Source of the DNA: UBA1402 sp964575345
GTDB taxonomy: Bacteria > Bacteroidota > Bacteroidia > Bacteroidales > UBA1402
Direction: 5' to 3'
Assembly: GCA_964575345.1 (NCBI GenBank)
Contig: CAZNQD010000038.1
Location: forward strand, 1 to 21,959
DNA: 21,959 bases
Shown in pieces: positions 1 through 8,954 of the stretch (position 1 is the stretch's first letter; each line of letters opens with the position of its first letter). The notes beneath the pieces were generated by a model. The model was not told the origin of the DNA. It did no database searches and worked only from the letters and a program-made list of their open reading frames with translations. The position numbers and the translations under genes are program-made.

Positions 1-200
1 CCCGCTGCCGGCACTCTTTCCATTTCCATACGCTTTTCGGCTCCGACAAAGAGTATTTCGGCCCCGGGGCATTTTTGCCTGAGAGCATTGGCTATGGAAA
101 TAGCCGGGAAAATATGTCCCCCGGTGCCTCCCCCCGAAATAATAAAACGCGGTTTGCGCACTTCGTCAGCCTGCTGTTTCGATCTCTTCCTGCTGTTCAT
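1..200 (-). CDS. murG: MurG, N-terminal part (partial at window edge)
   Basis: Start of UDP-N-acetylglucosamine--N-acetylmuramyl-(pentapeptide) pyrophosphoryl-undecaprenol N-acetylglucosamine transferase, the inner-membrane-associated enzyme that turns lipid I into lipid II. The visible residues contain the family's N-terminal glycine-rich loop, FIISGGGTGGHIFPA, followed by SIANALRQ. The rest lies beyond the left edge. The start is ambiguous. An ATG at 200-198 gives a basic extension (MNSRKRSKQQADEV) and a 35-bp overlap with the end of ftsW. A GTG at 161-159 would start just after the ftsW stop (168-166) and give VRKPRFIISGGG, closer to the usual length. Its position directly after ftsW is the normal dcw order. 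Function is secure; the start is not. Confidence 0.93.
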   Translation of the reverse strand, partial: MNSRKRSKQQADEVRKPRFIISGGGTGGHIFPAISIANALRQKCPGAEILFVGAEKRMEMERVPAA

Positions 201-1392
201 AATTCAACTCGTCTGTTTCGTTCGATACAAAATTTTCCCCTTCGGGTATAGGTTTCTGTGTAGCAAAATTACTCACACTCAATATGATGGCGAAATACAA
301 ACAGGTAATAACCCCAGAACTGCCTCCTCTGCTTATCAAAGGCAAAGGCTGCCCGGTAACCGGAAACCAGTTCACCGCCACCGCCATGTTGACAAAAGCC
401 TGCATAGATACAATCAGTGCCGAACCCAGCACCAGGAGCATAGGTACTGATTTCGTGCATTGTTTGGCAATTTTTAGCGCCCTGAACAACAAAAACAAAT
501 ACAGGAAAGGCATCCCAAACAAACCCAGCCAACCCAAATCCTCTATTATAATGGCATAAATAAAATCAGAGTAGGCCTGAGGTAAAAAATCACGCTGACT
601 GCTGTTACCGGGTAAAACACCCAAAAACTTACCCTCGGAAATAGCAATTTTGGCATGCGAAACCTGTCGGTTCTCGTCCGTAATTTTGAATCCTTCCTCC
701 CTGACGTCCAGCTCTTCGGTTACCAGCCTGTTGTGCCAGGTTTCCCAGCGGGGCACTCCGTCCAGGCGCTCTATCCTGATTAATAAAAACAAGAGCAAAG
801 CGGCTACCGAAGCAACCAGCAGAAACAAAATCAAGAGTTTTTTCCAGTCCACTCCGGCCACCACCATCATTACAAAAACAAAAAGGCAGAGTAAAATAGC
901 TGTGGACAAATTCTCAAACACAATCAGAAAAGCAAAGGCGGCCGTTACAATAAGCACTACCCAAAATGCTTTGTCCATGGCTTCTTTGGAACCCTGAGCT
1001 CTACCCAGAAACCAGGCCGAAAACAAGACCATCGACAATTTGGCCAGTTCCGACGGTTGAATCTGTATGCCGAAAATCTCTATCCAACGTGCTGCTTCGT
1101 TCAGCCTGACACCTATTATGGGAGTCAGAATGAGCATAATAACCGATAACAAAAGCAGAGGAAGCACCAGCAGGGCAGTATATTTGTAATGGAAATTATG
1201 AAAAGCCACCACCAAAGCAGCTCCTATAAGCAAAAACAATCCGTGTCTTATAATAGGCTCGAAAGGATCCATTCGGGCATAAGCCAGGGTGCCGATGGCA
1301 CTGAAAACCTCTACCAGCGAAATAATGCATAAAAACAAAAAGATCATCCAGATCACTTTGTCGCCTTTGAATATGCTTTGTATCAGTTCCAT
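166..1392 (-). CDS. ftsW: FtsW, septal SEDS peptidoglycan glycosyltransferase
   Basis: Polytopic inner-membrane protein of the SEDS family (FtsW/RodA/SpoVE), which polymerises lipid II at the septum together with its cognate class B PBP, here FtsI encoded upstream. The 408-residue product has many hydrophobic segments. It carries the family signatures ARWIEIFGIQIQPSELAK (about 101-118), LPQAYSDFIYAIIIEDLG (270-287, containing the conserved Asp that is catalytic in SEDS proteins) and PVTGQPLPLISRGGSS (344-359). Residues from about 378 to the end are a soluble acidic tail. I chose the ATG at 1392, 3 bp after the murD stop; a GTG immediately before it (1395) is also in frame. FtsW rather than RodA is inferred from the division-cluster context. 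Confidence 0.95.
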   Translation of the reverse strand: MELIQSIFKGDKVIWMIFLFLCIISLVEVFSAIGTLAYARMDPFEPIIRHGLFLLIGAALVVAFHNFHYKYTALLVLPLLLLSVIMLILTPIIGVRLNEAARWIEIFGIQIQPSELAKLSMVLFSAWFLGRAQGSKEAMDKAFWVVLIVTAAFAFLIVFENLSTAILLCLFVFVMMVVAGVDWKKLLILFLLVASVAALLLFLLIRIERLDGVPRWETWHNRLVTEELDVREEGFKITDENRQVSHAKIAISEGKFLGVLPGNSSQRDFLPQAYSDFIYAIIIEDLGWLGLFGMPFLYLFLLFRALKIAKQCTKSVPMLLVLGSALIVSMQAFVNMAVAVNWFPVTGQPLPLISRGGSSGVITCLYFAIILSVSNFATQKPIPEGENFVSNETDELNYEQQEEIETAG

Positions 1393-1395
1393 CAC

Positions 1396-2730
1396 TTATA
1401 AATTGCGAACGCAGTCCTTGAATTGACGGCCGCGGTCTTCGTAATTTTCAAAAAGGTCAAAGCTGGCGCAACAAGGCGACAACAAGACAGTATCGCCTTT
1501 GCTTGCCAGGCTGCCCGCCAGGTTTACTGCTTCTTTCATCGATCGGGCATCACGAATATCGTTCACTTTACCCTCAAAGAAATCGTGCAGTTTCGTATTG
1601 TCAACACCCAGACAAACGATGGCTTTCACCTTTTGCCGGACTAAAGCCTCAATTTCGCTGTAGTCATTTCCTTTGTCCGTACCCCCCAATATCAACACTA
1701 TCGGTGTTTTGACCGATTCCAGTGCGTACCAGCAGGAATTCACGTTGGTAGCTTTGGAGTCGTTAATGTATTCAACTCCGGCTACTCCTGCCACTTTTTC
1801 CAGACGATGTTCCACTCCTTTGAAGCTGCTCAGGGCCATACGTATTTCCTCTTTGCGTATATGTGCTATGTTGGCCGAAATAGCCGAAGCCATGGTATTG
1901 TAGAGGTTATGGGTTCCCTGTAGTGCCAGGGCTTCCTGCTCCATTTCGAATTGCTGATCCGGAGTATTGATCACCAATATTTTATCTTCGATAAAGGCTT
2001 TGATGCCGGCTTCCTTCCTAAGTGAGAAGGGGTAAGTTCTGGCCCGGATGTTCCTTTTTTTTATCTCCTTTTGAATGATGGGGTCATCGTTCCAGTAAAT
2101 AAAGGCATCCTGCTCTGTCTGGTTTTGAATAATCCGGAATTTGGCATCCACATATTCCTGCAGGTTGTAATGATAGCGATCCAGATGGTCTGGAGTGATA
2201 TTAAGCATTATCGCCACATCCGCCTTGAAATTAAACATATAATCCAATTGAAAACTGCTGAGTTCAATTACATAATAATCGTAGTCTTGCTGAGCTACCT
2301 GCAAGGCAAAACTTTGGCCCACGTTTCCGGCCAGCCCCACATTGAGCCCTCCGTTCTTGAGAATATGGTAAGTGAGCAGAGTGGTGGTAGTTTTACCGTT
2401 ACTCCCTGTAATGCAAATCATTTTGGCTTTGGTATAGCGTCCTGCGAATTCAATCTCCGAAATGATGGGTATTCCCTTAGCTTTGATTGCCTGAATCATA
2501 GGAGCTTTGTCGGGAACTCCCGGGCTCTTGATGACTTCGTCGGCATTCAAAATGAGATCGGGGCTGTGTTGTCCTTCTTCGAATACTATCCCATTATCTT
2601 CGAGCAATTTACGGTAACGCTGAGGAATAGGAGCCTTATCAGTCAAAAAGACATCGAAACCCTGTTTCCTTGCCAACACAGCAGCTCCGCTGCCACTTTC
2701 GGCTCCTCCGATAACAACAATTCTCTTCAT
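1396..2730 (-). CDS. murD: MurD, UDP-MurNAc-L-alanine--D-glutamate ligase
   Basis: Cytoplasmic ATP-dependent Mur ligase that adds D-glutamate to UDP-MurNAc-L-Ala. The 444-residue product starts MKRIVVIGGAESGSGAAVLA, a Rossmann-like UDP-binding N-terminal domain. It then has the Mur-ligase P-loop ITGSNGKTT (about 107-115), a central HLDRYH segment, HRLEKV...INDSKATN, and the C-terminal LLSPCCASFDLFENYEDRG typical of MurD. The frame is open upstream for another 20 residues into mraY, but those do not resemble MurD, and the ATG at 2730 matches family length. It begins 2 bp after the mraY stop, so the two are probably translationally coupled. Confidence 0.96.
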   Translation of the reverse strand: MKRIVVIGGAESGSGAAVLARKQGFDVFLTDKAPIPQRYRKLLEDNGIVFEEGQHSPDLILNADEVIKSPGVPDKAPMIQAIKAKGIPIISEIEFAGRYTKAKMICITGSNGKTTTTLLTYHILKNGGLNVGLAGNVGQSFALQVAQQDYDYYVIELSSFQLDYMFNFKADVAIMLNITPDHLDRYHYNLQEYVDAKFRIIQNQTEQDAFIYWNDDPIIQKEIKKRNIRARTYPFSLRKEAGIKAFIEDKILVINTPDQQFEMEQEALALQGTHNLYNTMASAISANIAHIRKEEIRMALSSFKGVEHRLEKVAGVAGVEYINDSKATNVNSCWYALESVKTPIVLILGGTDKGNDYSEIEALVRQKVKAIVCLGVDNTKLHDFFEGKVNDIRDARSMKEAVNLAGSLASKGDTVLLSPCCASFDLFENYEDRGRQFKDCVRNL

Positions 2731-2732
2731 GC

Positions 2733-3992
2733 TTACCTGATTTTGAGTGTTACTATGGCCAAAGCGGCCAACAACAAACTGATAATCCAAAAACGAATGA
2801 CAATCTTGGATTCGGTCATGGCTTTGATGGGTTTTTGAATAAGGGCTTCGATACCCGCATTACCGGGCTTTTGAAAATGATGATGCAGGGGAGCCATTTT
2901 AAAAATGCGCTTCCCCGCTCCGTAACGGTTTTTGGTCCATTTAAAATAGGAGACTTGCATCACAACCGACAGAGATTCCAGCAAAAACATACCACAGAAA
3001 AACAACAACATCAATTCTTTGCGGATGATAATGGCAAAAACGGCAATTACACCGCCCAGCATCAGGCTGCCCGTATCGCCCATAAAGACTTGTGCCGGAT
3101 AAGAATTATACCACAAGAAGCCCACAGTAGCCCCTACAAAAGCCGACATATAAATAACCAATTCCTCTGAACCGGGTATGTACATAATATTCAAATAGGA
3201 CGCAAAATTCATGTTACTGGACACATACGCCAAAATACCCAGGCCGACTCCGATAATGGCCGAAGTCCCCGTAGTTAAGCCATCCAGACCATCCGTCAGA
3301 TTAGCGCCGTTAGACACGGCAGTTACTATAAAAATGGTAACCAGCACAAAAAGCACCCAACCCGCAGCCTGTTTGTGCTCTTTCATAAAACCAACCATAT
3401 TGGCATAATCCAGGTTGTTGTTTTTCAAAAAAGGAATGGTTGTTTTGGTCGATTTTACTTCGCCCTCGTCAAAACGAACTTCTTCGTTGGGCATTCCGTT
3501 GTAGAGCTGGACATTTTCGCGAATCACCACTTCGGGGCTCAGATAAAGGGTTAGTCCTACAATTAATCCTATGCCCACCTGGCCGATAATCTTGAATTTA
3601 CCCTTGAGCCCTTCTTTGTGATTTTTGAAAACCTTGATGTAATCGTCCGCAAAACCCAGTACGGTAAGCCAAACGGTACTGATCAGCATCAGGATGATAT
3701 AAATATTGTTCAGCTTGGCAAAAAGCAATACCGGAACAATCAATGAAAGAAAAATAATGACTCCGCCCATAGTAGGTGTGCCTTTCTTGCTTAATTGACC
3801 CTCCAGGTCCAGATCACGGGGGACATCGCCTATCTGCATGCGTTGCAACCTTCGGATTATTTTCCGGCCGATAAAAGTGGCTATGAGCAGTGAAAATATA
3901 AAGGCCATAATAGACCTGAACGATACATACTGAAACATTCCTGCTCCCGAAAAGTCAATACTGTCTAAATAATCAAACAAAGGCACTAACAT
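2733..3992 (-). CDS. mraY: MraY, phospho-MurNAc-pentapeptide transferase
   Basis: Polytopic membrane enzyme that transfers phospho-MurNAc-pentapeptide from UDP to undecaprenyl phosphate, making lipid I. Visible signatures in the 419-residue product are KKGTPTMGG (69-77), the magnesium-binding FADDYIK (114-120), NGANLTDGLDGL (228-239), FMGDTGSL (303-310) and the loop APLHHHFQ (367-374). At roughly 420 residues it is longer than the approximately 360-residue proteobacterial enzyme. The extra length is mainly a charged insertion around 160-210, which I recognise as usual for Bacteroidota MraY. It lies 59 bp after murE, the widest spacing inside this operon. Confidence 0.97.
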   Translation of the reverse strand: MLVPLFDYLDSIDFSGAGMFQYVSFRSIMAFIFSLLIATFIGRKIIRRLQRMQIGDVPRDLDLEGQLSKKGTPTMGGVIIFLSLIVPVLLFAKLNNIYIILMLISTVWLTVLGFADDYIKVFKNHKEGLKGKFKIIGQVGIGLIVGLTLYLSPEVVIRENVQLYNGMPNEEVRFDEGEVKSTKTTIPFLKNNNLDYANMVGFMKEHKQAAGWVLFVLVTIFIVTAVSNGANLTDGLDGLTTGTSAIIGVGLGILAYVSSNMNFASYLNIMYIPGSEELVIYMSAFVGATVGFLWYNSYPAQVFMGDTGSLMLGGVIAVFAIIIRKELMLLFFCGMFLLESLSVVMQVSYFKWTKNRYGAGKRIFKMAPLHHHFQKPGNAGIEALIQKPIKAMTESKIVIRFWIISLLLAALAIVTLKIR

Positions 3993-4051
3993 ATTCTTTT
4001 GTTTTGTGGCTGTAAACTCTTATTAATCAAGTCAACAACCGGGTATTAGCA

Positions 4052-5506
4052 TCAAAGTAATTCTTTAAATATTTCTGCAATTATTTTTTTGTCGTCAAAA
4101 GGAAATTTCACCCCTTTGACTTCCTGGTAATCTTCGTGTCCTTTGCCGGCCACCAGCACATAATCGCCTTTTCCTGCCAGTTTGCAGGCAGTACGTATAG
4201 CTTCCCTGCGATCAACGATGCATAAGACTTTGTTTCGTACATCGGCAGGGACTCCGGCATACATATCGTCCAGAATAGCCTGCGGTTCTTCAAACCTGGG
4301 ATTATCAGAAGTCAGTATCAGAGTATCACTGGCCCGTACAGCCTCCAGAGCCATTTCGGGACGTTTTGTTTTGTCGCGGTTGCCTCCCGCTCCTACCACG
4401 CTGATAATCTTACCTTGCTTGCGTATCTGAGCCAGAGTTTGTAAAACATTCTTCAAAGCATCCGGTGTGTGAGCATAATCGACTATAGCAATATAACCGG
4501 CGGGCGAGTTCAAAAATTCCAGCCTTCCCGATACCGGACGCAAGGTGCTCATGATTCTGAGCACTTCGGCGGCATCCATCCCCAACAAGACGGCAGCCCC
4601 GTATACGGCCAGCAAATTCGACACATTAAATTTCCCTATAAAACGCACATGCACTTCCTTACCGTCAAAATCCAGTTGCATACCGTCGGGATGAGTTTCG
4701 AGTAATCTGGCCCTGAAGTCGGCCAGACTGCTGCAGGAGTAAGTGTAACGGGCAGACCGGCAATTTTGCAGCATCACTCTTCCGTTTTTGTCGTCTGCAT
4801 TGCTCAGGGCAAAAGCCTCTGCCGGCAAACGGTCGAAAAATCTTTTTTTGGCCCTGAGATAAGCCTCCACTGTTTTATGATAATCCAGATGATCGTGGCT
4901 GAGATTGGTAAAGATGCCTCCGGCAAAGCGCAAACCGGCTATCCTGTCCTGATCCACCGCATGCGAACTCACTTCCATAAAAGCATAGTCACAACCGGCC
5001 TCCAGCATCTGCGACAGCAAACTGTTGATGGCGTAAGCATCGGGGGTAGTATGAGTGGCCGGCAATTCCTTTTCGTCCACGCGAACGCAAACCGTAGATA
5101 ATAAACCGGCTTTATAGCCCAGGGCTTTGAAGGTATTATAAAGCAAACTGGCAATAGTGGTTTTGCCGTTGGTGCCGGTCACTCCCACCAGTTTCAGCTT
5201 ATGCGAGGGATGCCCGAACCAGGCGGCAGAAATTAAACCCAAAGCCACATTGCTGTTGTCGGTGCGGATATAAGTCACTTCCGGATTAATCTCCGGGGGC
5301 AGGTTTTCGCACACGACCACCGTGGCTCCTTTTGCCACCACTTCGGGAATATACTCATGTCCGTCGCTACGGCTGCCTTTTTGAGCAACAAAAAGACAAG
5401 AGGGAGCAGCCTGGCGGGAATCAAAACAGACGGACTTGATTTCCTTGTCCCGGAGGCCCAGATGCTCCAGGACAGTCAGTTCTTCTATGCAGTAACTCAG
5501 TTTCAT
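4052..5506 (-). CDS. murE: MurE, UDP-MurNAc-tripeptide ligase (meso-DAP type)
   Basis: Cytoplasmic ATP-dependent ligase adding the third residue of the stem peptide. The 484-residue product has GVTGTNGKTT (108-117, P-loop), a segment YLRAKKRFF around 217-224 holding the lysine that is carbamylated in Mur ligases, and AGGNRDKTKRPEM (373-385). It also has DNPR (401-404), the motif that in characterised MurE enzymes recognises meso-diaminopimelate rather than lysine. AGKGHEDYQ (453-461) is the usual C-terminal signature. The frame extends 39 codons upstream into ftsI, but the ATG at 5506 gives the normal N-terminus (MKLSYCIEEL) and an 8-bp gap from the ftsI stop. meso-DAP specificity is inferred from the motif. 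Confidence 0.96.
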   Translation of the reverse strand: MKLSYCIEELTVLEHLGLRDKEIKSVCFDSRQAAPSCLFVAQKGSRSDGHEYIPEVVAKGATVVVCENLPPEINPEVTYIRTDNSNVALGLISAAWFGHPSHKLKLVGVTGTNGKTTIASLLYNTFKALGYKAGLLSTVCVRVDEKELPATHTTPDAYAINSLLSQMLEAGCDYAFMEVSSHAVDQDRIAGLRFAGGIFTNLSHDHLDYHKTVEAYLRAKKRFFDRLPAEAFALSNADDKNGRVMLQNCRSARYTYSCSSLADFRARLLETHPDGMQLDFDGKEVHVRFIGKFNVSNLLAVYGAAVLLGMDAAEVLRIMSTLRPVSGRLEFLNSPAGYIAIVDYAHTPDALKNVLQTLAQIRKQGKIISVVGAGGNRDKTKRPEMALEAVRASDTLILTSDNPRFEEPQAILDDMYAGVPADVRNKVLCIVDRREAIRTACKLAGKGDYVLVAGKGHEDYQEVKGVKFPFDDKKIIAEIFKELL

Positions 5507-5514
5507 GTTTATCC

Positions 5515-7659
5515 TTAATTCAAACGTAATACAATTTCCTGTCCTTCGTGCGCGACGGTGCCCGGACGGAGCGATTGTTGCACCACCTTGCCTTTGCCCG
5601 TAAGCCTGACCTGCAAATCCCATTTTTCCAGCAACAAGACAGCATCCCTGGCTCCCATGCCCAACACGTTGGGCACCAGGTGCTCAATAAGGTTTCTTTC
5701 TTCCAGCAGCAGTCTTTTGTTTCCTTCTTCCTGTCCGGCAACAATAGGTCGTTCACCGTAAACTCCGGAATCGTCGTATTTAATATTCAATTTGTCCATA
5801 ATATAAATGCTGGGGCCGGGCAAGCCTGTTTTCATTTTGGGGGGACCTGCCTCTTTAGTCTCTTTGACCAGTTTACTGTTCAGGTCTATCCACAATTCCC
5901 GGGCATAAACCTGCTCGGCAATTTCCTTGAAAACCCCTCCGGCCATGACACCTCCCGAGGCATAACCCACTACCGGATCGCGTATCACTACAATGGCGCT
6001 GTATTTGGGATGATCCGAAGGGAAATAACCGCAAAACGAAACCTGATAGTTTTTGCCCCCTGCCTTATACCCCATGGAACCTTTGGACAAAACCGCGGTT
6101 CCGGTTTTGCCTGCTATGGGGAAAAACTTGCTTTTGGCGGCGGCTCCTGTTCCTTTTTCCACCACGCTGTCCAACATCGCTCTTATTTCGCGCAAGGTCT
6201 TGTCGGAGCATATTTTTGAATTCAGGACATCTGTATCAAAACTTTTGTGTACCTGATTTTCTCTGAAAATTTCTTCAACGAAAAAGGGCTTTACCATGCA
6301 ACCGTCGTTGGCAATTGCATTGTAATAGGTCAGGGTATAAATAGGCGGGATTCGTACCACGTAGCCGATTGACATCCAAGGCAAGTCGGTTTTGGACCAA
6401 TAACGGTTTTTATTTTTGGGATGAGGAATGTCCGGGTAACCCGCGCCCGGAATTTCGATATCAATTGGCTGATTGATCTTCATTTTGTATAAGCGATCTA
6501 CAAAACGGGCCGGATCGTCGGCAAAAGCCTTGTCAATCAGAGTAGAGATACCGATGTTGGAAGAATACCAGATGCTCTTGGCGGCGGTTATTTTACCATA
6601 ACCTCCGTGTTCCTGATTATGGTCGCGCATCACCTGGCCATACATTCTGACCAGGCCCTTTTGAGTATCGACCGAATCATTGGGCCTGATCTTGCCTTCT
6701 TCCAGGGCGGCCATCATGGTGATTGTTTTGAAAGTGGATCCAGGTTCGCTCAAATCGCTCACCGCGTAATTTTGAATTTCCTGATAACTGCCGCCGGAGG
6801 TTAAACCCAAATTACTAATGGCTTTTACTTTGCCGGTTTTTACTTCCATCAAAACAGCCGTTCCAGAGGCTGCCCCGGTCTTTTCGAGCATTTCTTTCAA
6901 AGCCGTCTCAACGATGTCCTGCATGGGAATATTAATGGTTGTTCTTAAATTCCAACCATCCTGAGGCTCTTTGTCGTTAACATTCATATATTGGCCGGCT
7001 ACTTTTTGACGGGTCGAAATGCCGTCATGCCCCCGAAGCAAAGAATCGTATTTGAGTTCCAGCCCGTTGCGCCCGCCTTTGTCGAATTCGGCATAAATAT
7101 CCCCTATGGTCCTCGAGGCCAGAGAGCCAAACATTTTTTGACGTTCCAGGTATTTTTTTTCGTACAAGCCACTTTGATAACGGCTTTTACTAAATAAAGG
7201 GAAGGTCTTGATCTCTTTCCAGTCGGCGTAAGACACTCTCCGTGGATGTATCAGGTACTCGCGGCTGGCCCTACGCTGCCCCTCGCGCAGCCTTGCTTCA
7301 AAATCGGCCGGTGACAGGTCGCCAAATTTTTGTGACAAAGCCCGGCAAAGAGGTTTCATGTATTTATTGAGGGTATCTCGGTGAACGGCCTGAAAATCCA
7401 TGTACAAGGCATAGCTTGGCACGGTAACGGCCATGAGCAGGCCCTCGTCCGAAAAAATATTCCCCCTGCTGGCAGGAACAACAACGTTTTCGCGCTGTTG
7501 TTTGTTTTTCCATTCTGCCCAGGCCGCCCCTTCGGCAAATTGTATATGAAAGGCTGCAGAAATAATACCAAACAGCATGATACTAAAACACAGAATCACT
7601 ATAATCAAATAGCGTTTACGTATACCTTTTGATATGTCTTCGCCTGTGTATTCGTCCAT
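5515..7659 (-). CDS. ftsI: FtsI, class B penicillin-binding protein with PASTA domain
   Basis: Septal peptidoglycan DD-transpeptidase, membrane-anchored with a periplasmic body, the partner of FtsW. In 714 residues: a cytoplasmic stub, one membrane segment (about 17-37), and a class B N-terminal pedestal that includes VVVPASRGNIFS (59-70) and RNGLELKYDSLLRG (197-210). The transpeptidase domain has all three catalytic motifs: STFK (308-311, acylated serine 308), SSN (366-368) and KTG (518-520). Residues about 661-714 form a single C-terminal PASTA domain (LVPNVLGMGARDAVLLLEKW...). PASTA tails are best known from Gram-positive PBPs and SpoVD. It follows ftsL by 34 bp and precedes murE by 8 bp. 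Confidence 0.96.
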   Translation of the reverse strand: MDEYTGEDISKGIRKRYLIIVILCFSIMLFGIISAAFHIQFAEGAAWAEWKNKQQRENVVVPASRGNIFSDEGLLMAVTVPSYALYMDFQAVHRDTLNKYMKPLCRALSQKFGDLSPADFEARLREGQRRASREYLIHPRRVSYADWKEIKTFPLFSKSRYQSGLYEKKYLERQKMFGSLASRTIGDIYAEFDKGGRNGLELKYDSLLRGHDGISTRQKVAGQYMNVNDKEPQDGWNLRTTINIPMQDIVETALKEMLEKTGAASGTAVLMEVKTGKVKAISNLGLTSGGSYQEIQNYAVSDLSEPGSTFKTITMMAALEEGKIRPNDSVDTQKGLVRMYGQVMRDHNQEHGGYGKITAAKSIWYSSNIGISTLIDKAFADDPARFVDRLYKMKINQPIDIEIPGAGYPDIPHPKNKNRYWSKTDLPWMSIGYVVRIPPIYTLTYYNAIANDGCMVKPFFVEEIFRENQVHKSFDTDVLNSKICSDKTLREIRAMLDSVVEKGTGAAAKSKFFPIAGKTGTAVLSKGSMGYKAGGKNYQVSFCGYFPSDHPKYSAIVVIRDPVVGYASGGVMAGGVFKEIAEQVYARELWIDLNSKLVKETKEAGPPKMKTGLPGPSIYIMDKLNIKYDDSGVYGERPIVAGQEEGNKRLLLEERNLIEHLVPNVLGMGARDAVLLLEKWDLQVRLTGKGKVVQQSLRPGTVAHEGQEIVLRLN

Positions 7660-7693
7660 TTCTTTTCTAAGCCTGCAAGCGGCTTATTACTGT

Positions 7694-8041
7694 TTATTTC
7701 ACTTTCAAAGTATAGGGAGGCTCAGTTAACTCCTTTAATTCCAAGCCTTTTTCCTCTACCATCGATTTGATATGCGATTGGCGGCTTTCCTGCATAAACT
7801 CCGAAGAATACATCAAAGCCTCGTATTTTACATCGTTGAGCTCCTGCTGCAGCCTGTTTATTTCGGCCAATTTCATTATTACCGAGTAATGATTGCCTAT
7901 ATAAACAAAAAGTAATACAACAATCAGGAGTATCAACTTGGCGTGTTTGCTGAAAAAACTTTTATCAAGGAAGCTTCCGTCCAAAAATTCGCCAAAGACA
8001 AAACGTTTGGTACTTTTTTTATTTTCTTTTTCCTGCTCCAT
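7694..8041 (-). CDS. ftsL: FtsL-like bitopic division protein
   Basis: A 115-residue protein with a charged, lysine-rich cytoplasmic N-terminus (about 1-34), one transmembrane helix (about 35-49) and a periplasmic heptad-like segment beginning LAEINRLQQELNDVKYEALMYSSEF, expected to form a coiled coil. FtsL sequences diverge strongly, so the assignment rests on topology, size and position between rsmH and ftsI, the standard slot. In studied bacteria FtsL pairs with FtsB and activates FtsW-FtsI. It starts 3 bp after the rsmH stop and lies 34 bp from ftsI. Function is inferred from context rather than from a strong motif. Confidence 0.82.
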   Translation of the reverse strand: MEQEKENKKSTKRFVFGEFLDGSFLDKSFFSKHAKLILLIVVLLFVYIGNHYSVIMKLAEINRLQQELNDVKYEALMYSSEFMQESRQSHIKSMVEEKGLELKELTEPPYTLKVK

Positions 8042-8044
8042 CTC

Positions 8045-8947
8045 TTAACGCTTTTCTGCAATTCTGAGGCGGGCGCTGCGCGAACGCGGATTTAATTCCT
8101 GTTCTTCCGCCGAAGGCACCACCACTTTGTTGTTGATCAGAATAAAAGGGCTGAGGTTGTTGCCGTAAAAATCTTTTTTTACCTCACCCTCCAGATTTCC
8201 GGTCTTCATAAAATTTTTAACCAGGCGGTCTTCGAGCGAATGATAACTGATTACCACCAATCGCCCTCCGGGCTTCAACTTCTCCAGGGCTTGTATTAAC
8301 AAATCCTCCAAGGCTCTGACTTCCTGGTTCAACTCAATACGCAAAGCCTGAAAAGCCCTGGCCAGGTCTTTTTTTTCGGTTTGCCTGCTCAACAATGGCC
8401 GCAGCAAATCCACCAGCCGGCCTGCCGTCTTTATGGCTTGTTCCTGTCTGGCCTTTATTATGGCATCGGCCATCCTTGCAGCCTGATGAAACTCTCCGTA
8501 TACGCGAAATACTCTGCAGAGTTCTTCTTTGGAATAGTCTGCCAGAATATCCGCAGCCGTGAGCGTGGCCCTTTGATTCATTCGCATATCCAGATCGGCA
8601 TCAAAACGAAAAGAGAAACCCCTGCCGGCCTGGTCGAAATGATGGGATGATACTCCTAAATCTGCCAGGATCCCATCCACTTGATCCACTCCGTAGTAAC
8701 GCAAAAAATTGGATAAAAAGCGAAAATTGCCGTGAATAAACTGTAAACGTTTATCTTCCGGCAAATTTTTCAATACTTCCTCATCCTGATCAAAGGCATA
8801 CAGCCTACCTCCCTGCAATTGCGCCAGAATGGCGCGCGAGTGACCACCTCCTCCAAAAGTTGCATCCACATAAATGCCCTCCGCTTTCAGAGCCAGGCCA
8901 TTTATGCTCTCTCTCAACAAAGCCGGAATGTGGTACTGTGTTTCCAT
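8045..8947 (-). CDS. rsmH: RsmH (MraW), 16S rRNA C1402 N4-methyltransferase
   Basis: S-adenosylmethionine-dependent methyltransferase that N4-methylates cytidine 1402 in the decoding centre of 16S rRNA. The 300-residue product begins METQYHIPALLRESI (the HxPVLL-like start of the family) and has the SAM-binding loop DATFGGGGHS (28-37). It continues with DGILADLGVSSHHFDQAGRGFSF, RAFQALRIELNQE, the motif ISYHSLEDRLVK, and the C-terminal NPRSRSARLRIAEKR. It starts 7 bp after the mraZ stop. Linkage to mraZ at the head of the dcw cluster is nearly universal. Confidence 0.97.
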   Translation of the reverse strand: METQYHIPALLRESINGLALKAEGIYVDATFGGGGHSRAILAQLQGGRLYAFDQDEEVLKNLPEDKRLQFIHGNFRFLSNFLRYYGVDQVDGILADLGVSSHHFDQAGRGFSFRFDADLDMRMNQRATLTAADILADYSKEELCRVFRVYGEFHQAARMADAIIKARQEQAIKTAGRLVDLLRPLLSRQTEKKDLARAFQALRIELNQEVRALEDLLIQALEKLKPGGRLVVISYHSLEDRLVKNFMKTGNLEGEVKKDFYGNNLSPFILINNKVVVPSAEEQELNPRSRSARLRIAEKR

Positions 8948-8954
8948 GACGTAA

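Noticed and set aside
1393..1395. GTG as the ftsW start
   Set aside because: An ATG follows immediately at 1392 and gives the same protein without one residue; ATG is the better choice.
2071..2838. Plus-strand open frame of 255 codons opposite murD
   Set aside because: It lies wholly on the complement of a confidently identified murD/mraY segment, its translation has no recognisable domain, and it has no promoter or partner.
5548..6219. Plus-strand open frame of 223 codons opposite ftsI
   Set aside because: It is antisense to the catalytic part of a conserved PBP gene; its composition reflects the complement of that gene.
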